In this document: positions 56,814 through 64,000 of the stretch, one piece after another
How positions within the stretch are numbered: the stretch's first letter is position 1
How the letters are laid out: each line of letters starts with the position of its first letter
NCBI RefSeq assembly: GCF_000214665.1
Contig: NC_015572.1
Span: 4,898,001 to 4,962,000, forward strand
Length of the DNA: 64,000 bases
Direction of reading: 5' to 3'
Source of the DNA: Methylomonas methanica MC09
GTDB taxonomy: Bacteria; Pseudomonadota; Gammaproteobacteria; Methylococcales; Methylomonadaceae
Made by a program: the position numbers and the translations under genes
The notes under the pieces: model-generated
What the model was told of the DNA's origin: nothing
What the model saw: only the letters and a program-made list of their open reading frames with translations
The model's database searches: none

Positions 56814-57418
56814 AAGCAACCATAGAAGATAAAGTTCAAACCCGGATTCCCACCAAACACGGCGAATTCATCCTGCACTACTACAGTAACAGTCTGGACG
56901 AAAAAGAACACGTGGCCTTCGTCAAAGGCGACGTGGCCGGCAAGGATAACGTACCGGTCCGCATCCATTCGGAATGTTTTACCGGCGACGTGCTGGGTTC
57001 GCGGCGCTGCGATTGCGGCGAACAACTGGATATGGCGCTGGATTTGATCAATCAAACCGGCTTCGGCGTGTTGATTTATATGCGCCAGGAAGGCCGCGGC
57101 ATCGGCCTGCTGAAAAAACTGCAAGCTTACAATTTGCAAGACCAAGGCCTGGACACCGTGGATGCCAATATCAAATTGGGCCATTTGGCCGACGAGCGCG
57201 AATACGACATTGCCGCGCTGATTTTGAACAGCCTGCGGGTAAATTCGATTGCGCTGATCACCAACAACCCGCAAAAAATCGACGAAATGACCAAACTGGG
57301 CATTCAGGTCAATGACCGGATTCCTATCGAAACCCACATCCACCTCGACAATCTCGGCTACTTGAAAACTAAGGTGGAGCGCATGCGCCACATCCTGAAA
57401 ATGCCGGAAAAAAAATAA
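56810..57418 (+). CDS. ribA: GTP cyclohydrolase II
   Basis: 202 residues from a GTG start coupled to the preceding stop. The zinc site is SECFTGDVLGSRRCDCGEQL, followed by YMRQEGRGIGLLKKLQAYNLQD with the catalytic Arg and the GTP-recognition LTNNP-like ITNNPQKI. It opens the guanine ring of GTP, the first step of riboflavin synthesis. Stand-alone RibA without a fused RibB, as in E. coli. Confidence 0.96.
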   Translation: MKATIEDKVQTRIPTKHGEFILHYYSNSLDEKEHVAFVKGDVAGKDNVPVRIHSECFTGDVLGSRRCDCGEQLDMALDLINQTGFGVLIYMRQEGRGIGLLKKLQAYNLQDQGLDTVDANIKLGHLADEREYDIAALILNSLRVNSIALITNNPQKIDEMTKLGIQVNDRIPIETHIHLDNLGYLKTKVERMRHILKMPEKK

Positions 57419-57428
57419 TCCCCAATCC

Positions 57429-59819
57429 ATGCTGGAACATTTAAAACTTACGGCAGCAGATTTAAAGCTGGCGATTAATCTATGCGAACTCACGTCGGCC
57501 CAGATTTCCAGGGATCACGGTATTGTTGGTCAAACGCGAGCGCAATCCGCCCTTGCGTTCGGCGTGGCCATGAAAGCGCCGGGCTACAACATCTTTGTGA
57601 TGGGCGAACCGGGCACCGGCCGCCTGTCCATGGTCAGCCATTACCTGAGCGGTTATGCCGAGCACCAGGAATCGCCGCTGTCCTATGCCTATGTGGAGAA
57701 TTTCGAGAATCCCCGCGAGCCGGTCGCCGTAGAGTTGCCGTCCGGCGAGGGTCACGCCTTTAGCAAAGACATCGAAAAACTGATCGACAACATCCTAGCC
57801 ACTTTTCCCGCCGCGTTCGAAAGCCCCAGTTATCAGCAGAAAAAAACCGCGATTGAGCGCCGCTTCAACCAGCGCTACAACGCCGCCATCGATTTGGTTG
57901 ACGGCAAGGCCCGCGCCATGAGTGTGGCGCTTTACCGCGACAGCGACACTATTACCTTTTTGCCGATACGTAACGACAAAGCCCTGGATGAAGAGCAATT
58001 TACCTTGCTGCCGCAAGACGAGCGCGACGCCTTTCACCAACACACCGAAGAACTGGAAGAATACCTGGGCGACGTGCTGCTGGAATTGCCGCAATGGCGC
58101 CGTGCCATGGTCGAAGAGTTGCGGCAACTGGACGCCGACACCATCAAGCTGGCCCTGGAACCGTTATTCGCCGAGCTCAACGAAAAATACCAAAACGTTG
58201 ACGACGTGATTACCTACTTGGCGGAAGTCGAAAAAAACCTCGGCAACACCATCAGCGACATGTTAATGCCCAGCCGCAACCAGGAAAGCCGCGAAAGTCT
58301 GGTCAAGCGTTTGATGCTGACGGAACAATATCTGCCGAACATTTTGGTCGACTGCAAGCACGACACCAACGGCGCGCCGGTTATCTACGAGCCGCATCCG
58401 ATTTATCAAAACCTGTTCGGCCGCATCGAATACATCAGCGACCAAGGCACCCTGGTTACCAATTACCGGCGCATTTGCCCCGGCTCCCTGCATCGCGCCA
58501 ACGGCGGCTATCTGATTCTGGATGCCGAAAAAATCCTCACCTATCCCTTCGTTTGGGAAGGTCTGAAACGGGCGCTGCAGGCCGGCAAAATCGAAATCGA
58601 ATCGCCGTATTCCGAGCTGGGCATCAACACCATCACATTAAAACCGGAAGTGATTCCGCTGAACGTCAAAGTCATTCTGGTCGGCTCTCGCGACATCTAT
58701 TATTTGCTGGAAGAACTGGATAGCGAATTCAACGAGATGTTCCGGGTGTTGGCCGATTTCGACGACCATATCAAACGCACGCCGGATCATATCGCCCAGT
58801 TTACCCAATTGATGATCACGCAAGCCCGGGACGCCGGCGCCAAGCCGCTGACCGACGCGGCTTTGCTACGCCTGATCGAACACAGCTGCCGGCTGGCCGA
58901 ACATCAAAACCGCTTGTCGGCCCACGTCAACCTGTGTCTGGAAATCATCGCCGAAGCCAATTTGCTGGCCGGCCAAACCAAAGCCGCCAGCATCGACAAA
59001 ACCGAGATCGAACTGGCGCTGTCGGCCCGCGAGCAACGCAATGGCCGCATCGCCGAAGCCATCCTGGAAGAAATGCTGGAAGGCACCATTTTGATCGACA
59101 CCGACGGCGAAGCCATCGGCAAGGTCAACGGCTTGACCGTCATGGACATCGGCGGCAGCAGCTTCGGCGCGCCGGCCCGCATCACCACCACCGTGCATCC
59201 CGGGTCGCGCGGCATCGTCGATATCGAACGCGAAGTGGAACTGGGGCAGCCGATTCACTCCAAGGGCGTGATGATTCTGACCGGTTACCTCGGCCATTGC
59301 TATGCCCAGCAATTCCCGCTGGCCATATCCGCCAGCATCGCCATGGAACAGTCCTACGGCCACATCGACGGCGACAGCGCCTCGCTGGGCGAGCTGTGCT
59401 GCCTGATTTCCGCGCTGACCCGCATTCCCATCAACCAAGGCATGGCCCTGACCGGCTCGATTAACCAATACGGCGAAGTGCAAGCCATCGGCGGGGTCAA
59501 CGAAAAAATCGAAGGTTTCTTCAGTTTATGCGCCGCGCGCGGCCTGACCGGCAAACAGGGCGTCATCATTCCCGCTTCCAACAAACCTAATCTGATGCTA
59601 AAACAGGATGTCATCGAAGCGGTGGAACAGGGTTTGTTCGCCATTTATACGGTTTCGAACGTCGACGAGACCCTGGCCTTGCTGATGGGACAGGACGCGG
59701 GCGCCATGGACGCGGACGGCCAATACCCGGAAGGCAGCATCAATTTCAAAGCCGTGGCGCGTTTGAAGGAGATTTCCGACATGTCGGCGGACGAAGATAA
59801 GGAAACCGAGACAGGCTAG
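57429..59819 (+). CDS. Lon-like ATP-dependent protease (YcbZ/LonB-type)
   Basis: 796 residues. An N-terminal AAA part has an altered P-loop (VMGEPGTGRLSMVSHYL), where Arg-Leu replaces the usual Lys-Ser/Thr, as seen in this family. The middle part is helical, with NGGYLILDAEKIL and ILVGSRDIYYLLEELD. The C-terminal S16 Lon protease has the catalytic Ser in HIDGDSASLGELCCLIS and the Lys in QAIGGVNEKIEGFFSLC. It lies 10 bp after ribA, so they are probably co-transcribed. It should degrade substrates in the cytosol, but its targets are unknown. Confidence 0.92.
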   Translation: MLEHLKLTAADLKLAINLCELTSAQISRDHGIVGQTRAQSALAFGVAMKAPGYNIFVMGEPGTGRLSMVSHYLSGYAEHQESPLSYAYVENFENPREPVAVELPSGEGHAFSKDIEKLIDNILATFPAAFESPSYQQKKTAIERRFNQRYNAAIDLVDGKARAMSVALYRDSDTITFLPIRNDKALDEEQFTLLPQDERDAFHQHTEELEEYLGDVLLELPQWRRAMVEELRQLDADTIKLALEPLFAELNEKYQNVDDVITYLAEVEKNLGNTISDMLMPSRNQESRESLVKRLMLTEQYLPNILVDCKHDTNGAPVIYEPHPIYQNLFGRIEYISDQGTLVTNYRRICPGSLHRANGGYLILDAEKILTYPFVWEGLKRALQAGKIEIESPYSELGINTITLKPEVIPLNVKVILVGSRDIYYLLEELDSEFNEMFRVLADFDDHIKRTPDHIAQFTQLMITQARDAGAKPLTDAALLRLIEHSCRLAEHQNRLSAHVNLCLEIIAEANLLAGQTKAASIDKTEIELALSAREQRNGRIAEAILEEMLEGTILIDTDGEAIGKVNGLTVMDIGGSSFGAPARITTTVHPGSRGIVDIEREVELGQPIHSKGVMILTGYLGHCYAQQFPLAISASIAMEQSYGHIDGDSASLGELCCLISALTRIPINQGMALTGSINQYGEVQAIGGVNEKIEGFFSLCAARGLTGKQGVIIPASNKPNLMLKQDVIEAVEQGLFAIYTVSNVDETLALLMGQDAGAMDADGQYPEGSINFKAVARLKEISDMSADEDKETETG

Positions 59820-60113
59820 GCCTCCTCGACAATTCGGCAGCGATTGTCCAAGAAGCCTAAGACTATTGATACTCCCTTAGCTTTTTGACTTCAAAGCTAC
59901 CCAACATTACAAACGCAAAACCGCAGCAATTCGAAGCCAAGCGGACCGGAATTTAAGTGCCATAAAACCACCAATTCCCGACCTTTAGGGTTAACTTCTG
60001 ATTGGCTGGTTTATGTCATAAAATGCCGATTTAACGCCTGGCTCTGCGGATGGCTAAAGTGAAGGCGATGAGTCAAAGCTTTTCACAGTCCGACAATAGC
60101 CGTTTGTTAACCG
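59820..60113. other. Intergenic region after the Lon-like gene
   Basis: Just under 300 bp between two convergent genes. I see no gene and no strong terminator hairpin. The base composition shifts to AT-rich towards 60,114, where the likely acquired two-gene module begins. Confidence 0.5.
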
Positions 60114-60626
60114 TTACTGGTGCAAAGTATCAACTTTGCCATCTACATTTTTCTTTCTAAGATCATTCAAAAAGAAATAGTTGGCTAAAATTACCCGAAA
60201 AACGGCATAAAGCTGTGAGAGCGTCAATAGCGACACCACAAAAAATGCAGTGTATTTTGAATAACAAACCCAGTTGCCAACTATTAGGCCTTTAGCGATA
60301 GGAACTGCAAACTGGATGGATAATACAATCATTAAAACAATTGCAGAGACCATTACAATTTCTACCAACTCACTTAAGTAGTCAGCATCTGTATCTGCAT
60401 CTTTTAATACTTGATCAGATACATTTTTACCCTTGAATGCTCGCCCTATAGCACGTGGATAAATTATCGCTATCCAAGCACCTATTATCGCGAAAATTAT
60501 TGAAGATATATTAAGAAGTGCTCCTAATGTATCTTTGTATGCAGAGTATCCCAATGATGATACTGTGTCCCTTAGGAGATAGGTTGCGATACCAGAAATT
60601 ATTGTAAGCGCAAGATACTTAATCAT
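60114..60626 (-). CDS. Four-TM membrane protein of a two-gene module
   Basis: 170 residues with about four transmembrane helices (residues 2-20, 32-56, 86-110 and 124-150). The lysine-rich cytoplasmic end is LRKKNVDGKVDTLHQ. It starts 4 bp inside the end of its partner gene, so their translation is coupled. No family is recognised. Sensor-like soluble protein plus small membrane protein is a common abortive-infection layout, and both genes are AT-rich compared with the neighbours. A membrane effector role is a guess. Confidence 0.65.
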   Translation of the reverse strand: MIKYLALTIISGIATYLLRDTVSSLGYSAYKDTLGALLNISSIIFAIIGAWIAIIYPRAIGRAFKGKNVSDQVLKDADTDADYLSELVEIVMVSAIVLMIVLSIQFAVPIAKGLIVGNWVCYSKYTAFFVVSLLTLSQLYAVFRVILANYFFLNDLRKKNVDGKVDTLHQ

Positions 60627-61675
60627 TGTGCTACCGCTTCTTCTATTTCAAACGCTGGTTGATCCAGAGGTCGTAACAAGGCTTGTCTCTGAGATGTAAT
60701 GGCTGTCAAAAGAGATTGAGGTGTTACTATCTGGTTTTCTTCCCGTTGAGTGTTAATTTCAGCAACAAACGCAACATTAGCGCCATTTAGCATAACTCTT
60801 TTCCCATCGTTGTATATGAATCCAGCATTACGAATGGAGCTTGAGGAATTCAGTTCAGCATAGTTATTTATAATTTGTCGTAACTGTTGCTCAGTTGGTT
60901 CAAATTGCAATTCATGACTAATTGTTCTTGCCTGATTGAATGTAGGGGTATTGCCTAACAACCCAGAAAAAACTCTCTCTAATGTTCTACGATCATCTTC
61001 AACAGTATATTGAAGCGTTTCTCTTTTAATGATTCGTCTGATTTTATGGAGGTTTGTTAATAATTCAGCTTCTAGTTCCTCTTGCTTCCTTCCGAGAGCA
61101 TGGAATTTTGAATGGACTCTGCCGCTACGCTCAGATAGTTGGCCGTTCGCAGAGTAACCAACTACAGTTCCCTCTTTATCGACTACACGATAAGGAGATT
61201 TATTTGCCAAAAAGCCATTTAAAAAGTGATCTAAATTCTTTTTACCTTGTACGGAGTGATTAAACCTTATCGTAGCAAACACATTCCTTTCAGGAACAAA
61301 CCAAAAATAACTTGGAAATCCAGGAATAGCAGGGGTATTCCCAAAGCCAGTGGTCAACATAGAGGTATTTCCGGGTCTATCCATTGGATTCATCCCATAG
61401 ATAACGCCATTATCATTTGGCACTTCATTCCAGAGTATGAGGATACTATCTCCATTGACATCATTTCTATGCCAGTTACAAAAGTATGTATTCCTTAAAT
61501 TATTATCTGGGTCAGCTTCGTAAGTAGTTGTGTTGACAAATTCTCTACCGTCCCCTCCCCACAAGCTCAACTTTTGGAGTGTGTCACTTAATCCGCTAAA
61601 TTCTGTTTGGTTATTACCTCGAAGATAAAATCCACACTTTTTAATATCGAAAAACTTGATTTTTGCTTCTAACAT
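60623..61675 (-). CDS. Soluble partner protein of a two-gene module
   Basis: 350 residues from the ATG at 61675, preceded by AAGGA; a TTG at 61693 is an alternative. It opens MLEAKIKFFDIKKCGFYLRG, then has a beta-rich first half (WGGDGREFVNTTTYEAD, GDSILILWNEVPNDNGVI, SYFWFVPERNVFATIRFNH) and a helical second half (LGRKQEELEAELLTNLHKI). There are no transmembrane helices and no catalytic motif that I can name. The gene overlaps the four-TM gene by 4 bp. Function unknown; a defence role is possible from layout and composition. Confidence 0.65.
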   Translation of the reverse strand: MLEAKIKFFDIKKCGFYLRGNNQTEFSGLSDTLQKLSLWGGDGREFVNTTTYEADPDNNLRNTYFCNWHRNDVNGDSILILWNEVPNDNGVIYGMNPMDRPGNTSMLTTGFGNTPAIPGFPSYFWFVPERNVFATIRFNHSVQGKKNLDHFLNGFLANKSPYRVVDKEGTVVGYSANGQLSERSGRVHSKFHALGRKQEELEAELLTNLHKIRRIIKRETLQYTVEDDRRTLERVFSGLLGNTPTFNQARTISHELQFEPTEQQLRQIINNYAELNSSSSIRNAGFIYNDGKRVMLNGANVAFVAEINTQREENQIVTPQSLLTAITSQRQALLRPLDQPAFEIEEAVAQ

Positions 61676-61779
61676 CCATAATTCCTTGTGCAATTTGAAT
61701 CTCAGATACCTGATAGAAGTTAATACGGTTGTTAGAACTGCTTGAACTCACGCAAGAACTCCTTCTTATTCTGAGGGCC

Positions 61780-61812
61780 GTAGGCTGGGTTGAACAACGT
61801 GAAACCCAGCGA
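61780..61812 (+). repeat. REP sequence, left of the transposase remnant
   Basis: CCGTAGGCTGGGTTGAACA then ACGTGAAACCCAGC folds into a hairpin (GCTGGGTT/AACCCAGC). It is the inverted counterpart of 62424-62457, so the two bracket the RAYT remnant. Confidence 0.8.
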
Positions 61813-62408
61813 TCATTCCCAGTTTTGTTCAATTGTGTCCGGTAAAGCGGCCCAGTCTTCACTGTAAATGCCTAATTTAATCCAGCGGTGGATGGAAGAA
61901 TAACGCCAATCCACGGCTTTATCGACATAACCATGTTTTACAGGATTGTAATGAATATAATCTAAATGTCGCAGATAATCCGTTTCGTCACGGATTTGGT
62001 GTTCCCAGTATCGTCGTTGCCACTTGTGCCCACTGGGTAAATACCACGTTCGCTTTTCCGTAATCGACTGTCGGAGACAGTTTCGCCCTTTTCGATTTGC
62101 CTGGAGAAATGCGACTTGAGCAAACGCCACCGCAATGGATAATCGTCGTCGCCTTCGGGTAAACACCAAATGCTCGGCAACTGCTCCATGCGTTGCTCTA
62201 CCTTCTGCATCCATGCAGTCGAATGTAAATGTTCCGGCAACACCACCATGGCTTCAATGATCATGGGATGACACCGTTTGGTATAACGACACGCGTTGCG
62301 TAATTCGTCGATATGCCTAACGAGCAAGTCGTTTTGTTTTCGTTGTGCAAGATTGACGGTAAAGAAATATGTGCCACCTTTTACATGACTACGAATGTAA
62401 GTGCGCAT
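61813..62408 (-). pseudogene. REP-associated tyrosine transposase (RAYT), frameshifted
   Basis: The first frame (62408 to about 62040) has GGTYFFTVNLAQRKQND, the HUH-region VVLPEHLHSTAWMQ (HLH for the usual HxH) and SRLRKSERGI. The second frame (to 61813) has WQRRYWEHQIRDETDYLRH, LDYIHYNPVKHGYV with the nucleophile Tyr region, and WRYSSIHRWI. Removing 17 nt at about 62023-62039 would rejoin them as RKSERGIWQRRYW, the normal family sequence. It is an IS200-like single-copy enzyme that mobilises REP repeats, here inactive. Confidence 0.88.
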
Positions 62409-62423
62409 TAGCTATTCCGTTAT

Positions 62424-62457
62424 AAGCTGGGTTTCATTATCATTCAACCCAGCCTAC
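62424..62457 (+). repeat. REP sequence, right of the transposase remnant
   Basis: GCTGGGTTTCATTATCA then TTCAACCCAGCCTACGG is the inverted counterpart of the REP at 61780-61812. A second palindrome, CTGCAAATTATCAATTTGCAG at 62458-62478, follows directly. Confidence 0.8.
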
Positions 62458-62690
62458 GGCTGCAAATTATCAATTTGCAGAGCTTGCTTTCTCGGACAGC
62501 CTCCTAGCCGATAAAGCCGGCAGGATAGGAGATTGATTTACTGTTTTTTTACCAGCTCCCAATATTAATGCACCTGCTTATTCGCTAAAAGACAGAGCCG
62601 CAGACCACGTCATTCGGAAGCCAAGGATAATACTTGGCGCATTTGCTATTCCTGGCAAGGCGTTTCGGGACGTCATTTATTAATACGCAC

Positions 62691-63164
62691 TCATAAATAA
62701 ACCCAGTCGCTGAAATAGGCGGCCTGTCCTTGGTACTCACCTTGCCGGCCGTAAAGGTTCCAGATCACCGCGTTATCGATCCGGAAACGGCGGCCGGTTT
62801 TGGAGACGCGAATGCCGGTATAATTTTCCACAAAGCCGGTTGCGGTGACTTTGGCCATCAAGCGTTCGCGGGCTTGGTGATTTTCCGGTTCTACCGACAA
62901 GCGAGACGGCATGCCGATCAATTCGTCCCAGCTCAATTCGAACAAATCCATGGCTTTTTGATTGGCGTAATTGAATAACGGGTCCGGGTCGGTATTGTGT
63001 GAGAGCAGGGCGAATTCGGCGGTAAAGAGCTTCTGCCCCAGTGTGTCTGCGTCAGTGTTTTCCGTGAAACGCCGCTGCAACAGGTTTTCATAACTGTCGA
63101 CGAGTAGCGCTATATGGTCGCGGTAAAAATCATTGGCCTCGCTAGGCATCGGCATTTTTAGCAT
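62691..63164 (-). CDS. MEKHLA-domain (PAS-like) protein
   Basis: 157 residues, a single PAS-like fold. Typical segments are HNTDPDPLFNYANQKAMDLFELSWDELIGMPSRLS and then GFVENYTGIRVSKTGRRFRIDNAVIWNLYG, which match MEKHLA proteins. It has no output domain, so it may be a small ligand or redox sensor or a protein-interaction module. Cytoplasmic; no partner gene nearby. Confidence 0.85.
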   Translation of the reverse strand: MLKMPMPSEANDFYRDHIALLVDSYENLLQRRFTENTDADTLGQKLFTAEFALLSHNTDPDPLFNYANQKAMDLFELSWDELIGMPSRLSVEPENHQARERLMAKVTATGFVENYTGIRVSKTGRRFRIDNAVIWNLYGRQGEYQGQAAYFSDWVYL

Positions 63165-63337
63165 AGGTTATTCGGCCTCCTTGAATTTTATGATCGTTAT
63201 GGCCACTTTGGGCTGGGTACAGGCTCCGAATATTATCATTAGATTAAAAAAATCCATTCGCGCTGATAAGGACTAAACTTTGCTGACTAGCCACAGTCAA
63301 TTGATGCGGTTGACTCTTTATATAATCGAGGTGATTC

Positions 63338-63604
63338 ATGTCCATACAAAACGAGTTCGAAAATTTGCTCAACAAGCTGAACACCGAGCGCGAAGAGCTG
63401 CAACTGAAACTGCATCTTGCCAGCCTGGAGGCCAAGGATGAATTCGAACAGGCCGAGCAGCACTGGCAGCAAATCAAGCAAAAAGCGACGGAAATAGCTG
63501 ACGATTCCATCGAAACCTCGGACGATTTTATCGCTAAAGCGAAAATCGTCGGCGAGGAGCTTAAGGAAACTTATCAGCGTATCGCCAAACGTTTAGCCGA
63601 ATAA
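63338..63604 (+). CDS. Small coiled-coil protein
   Basis: 88 residues, almost wholly alpha-helical and charged (EFENLLNKLNTEREELQLKLHLASLEAKDEF...), with heptad spacing. It has the feel of apolipoprotein-like or stress-related small helical proteins. No motif allows a function. An ATG with GAGGTG upstream supports translation. Confidence 0.65.
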   Translation: MSIQNEFENLLNKLNTEREELQLKLHLASLEAKDEFEQAEQHWQQIKQKATEIADDSIETSDDFIAKAKIVGEELKETYQRIAKRLAE

Positions 63605-63732
63605 AGCCGCTGAGTGGAACGGATAAATCTCCGGCCTAACTTAGTCTCTCGACGCCGCAATTAATTTACAGGTAATTATCAACCCGCCCGACCCCGATAA
63701 ATCAACCCTGCTTCTGTACAAGGTGTAGCAAG

Positions 63733-64000
63733 ATGATCCTAATTCTGAAAAGAATCAGCCAGTCCACCCTAATTCCCGATATTGAGTCGTTTATCCGGCC
63801 CTCGCTAAAGGGCGGGCTATTTACCAAATCCGGTCAATTGGAAAAGATCAGCATTCAGATGTTGCAGGCGGCCAATTCGGATAATGCCGAGTTTAACGCC
63901 TTGGTACGCATAGAACCCGATGCGGTCGCCAAGCGGGTTATCAAACAGTTAAACAGAAAACCGCTAAACGGCAAACTTATCAATATCGCCGAATATTATT
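63733..64000 (+). CDS. RRM-like protein, N-terminal part (runs off the window)
   Basis: The frame from the ATG at 63733 (AGGTG 8 nt upstream) is open to the window end, giving 89 codons. It begins MILILKRISQSTLIPD, and later has FNALVRIEPDAVAKRVIKQL, then NRKPLNGKLINIAEYY, which resembles the beta-alpha-beta ending of an RNA-recognition motif. The product may be a small RNA-binding or PilZ-like protein; the C-terminus is not seen. Confidence 0.6.
   Translation, partial: MILILKRISQSTLIPDIESFIRPSLKGGLFTKSGQLEKISIQMLQAANSDNAEFNALVRIEPDAVAKRVIKQLNRKPLNGKLINIAEYY

Noticed and set aside
56801..57493. 230-codon minus-strand frame over ribA
   Set aside because: RibA on the plus strand carries the zinc and GTP motifs; the minus frame is a composition effect.

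Overview
The window looks like chromosome from a gammaproteobacterium, most likely a methanotroph-type member of the Methylococcales. That placement is inference from gene content: the order mnmG-rsmG-parA-parB-atpI-atpBEFHAGDC-glmU-glmS, a PEP-CTERM exported protein, a MEKHLA protein and the protein sequences themselves. It has about 36 kb of ordinary chromosome interrupted by defence and mobile DNA.

Layout. 1-7.2 kb: the end of trpD, trpC, a PP2C phosphatase facing an FHA protein, a hexose-6-phosphate mutarotase-like protein, small membrane or exported proteins, a PEP-CTERM protein and two copies of a short hairpin repeat. 7.5-18.4 kb: one minus-strand restriction operon, hsdR-hsdM-hsdS followed by an ATPase/HNH pair resembling Septu (PtuA/PtuB) and a decayed DUF1016 nuclease gene. 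18.4-19.16 kb: a MetF-like gene that has lost its 5' end. 19,159-41,857: a complete Tn7-like transposon of 22.7 kb, with TGT...ACA ends, three TnsB-type repeats at each end, a 5-bp TCAAA target duplication and tnsABCDE. It sits 25 bp past the glmS stop, the classical attTn7 position. 41.9-59.8 kb: glmS, glmU, the ATP synthase operon, parAB, rsmG, mnmG, ribA and a Lon-like protease. 60.1-64 kb: an AT-rich two-gene module of unknown function, a broken REP-associated transposase between two inverted REP sequences, a MEKHLA protein, a coiled-coil protein and the start of an RRM-like gene.

The transposon is the most interesting part. In this lineage the gene directly after glmS is MetF-like, with its ATG only 8 nt past the glmS stop, so a normal attTn7 insertion cuts it at codons 5-6. 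The transposon carries its own intact, diverged copy of that gene and so appears to repay the damage. Between tnsB and tnsC lies a five-gene type IV CBASS operon (QueC-like, TGT-like, CD-NTase, SLATT membrane effector, HhH glycosylase-like). At the other end of the cargo (20.5-24.9 kb) is a second QueC-based cluster that I do not recognise as a described system. It has an adenine methyltransferase-like and an OGG-like gene on the plus strand. Convergent with them is a tightly overlapping operon of a small Gly/Ser-tailed protein, a PfkB-nucleoside deoxyribosyltransferase fusion, a QueC-like enzyme and a SagB-type nitroreductase. The CD-NTase of the first system and the small protein of the second both begin with a flexible Gly/Ser-rich tail. 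This suggests that both QueC-like enzymes act on a protein N-terminus rather than in tRNA base synthesis. That link is inference.
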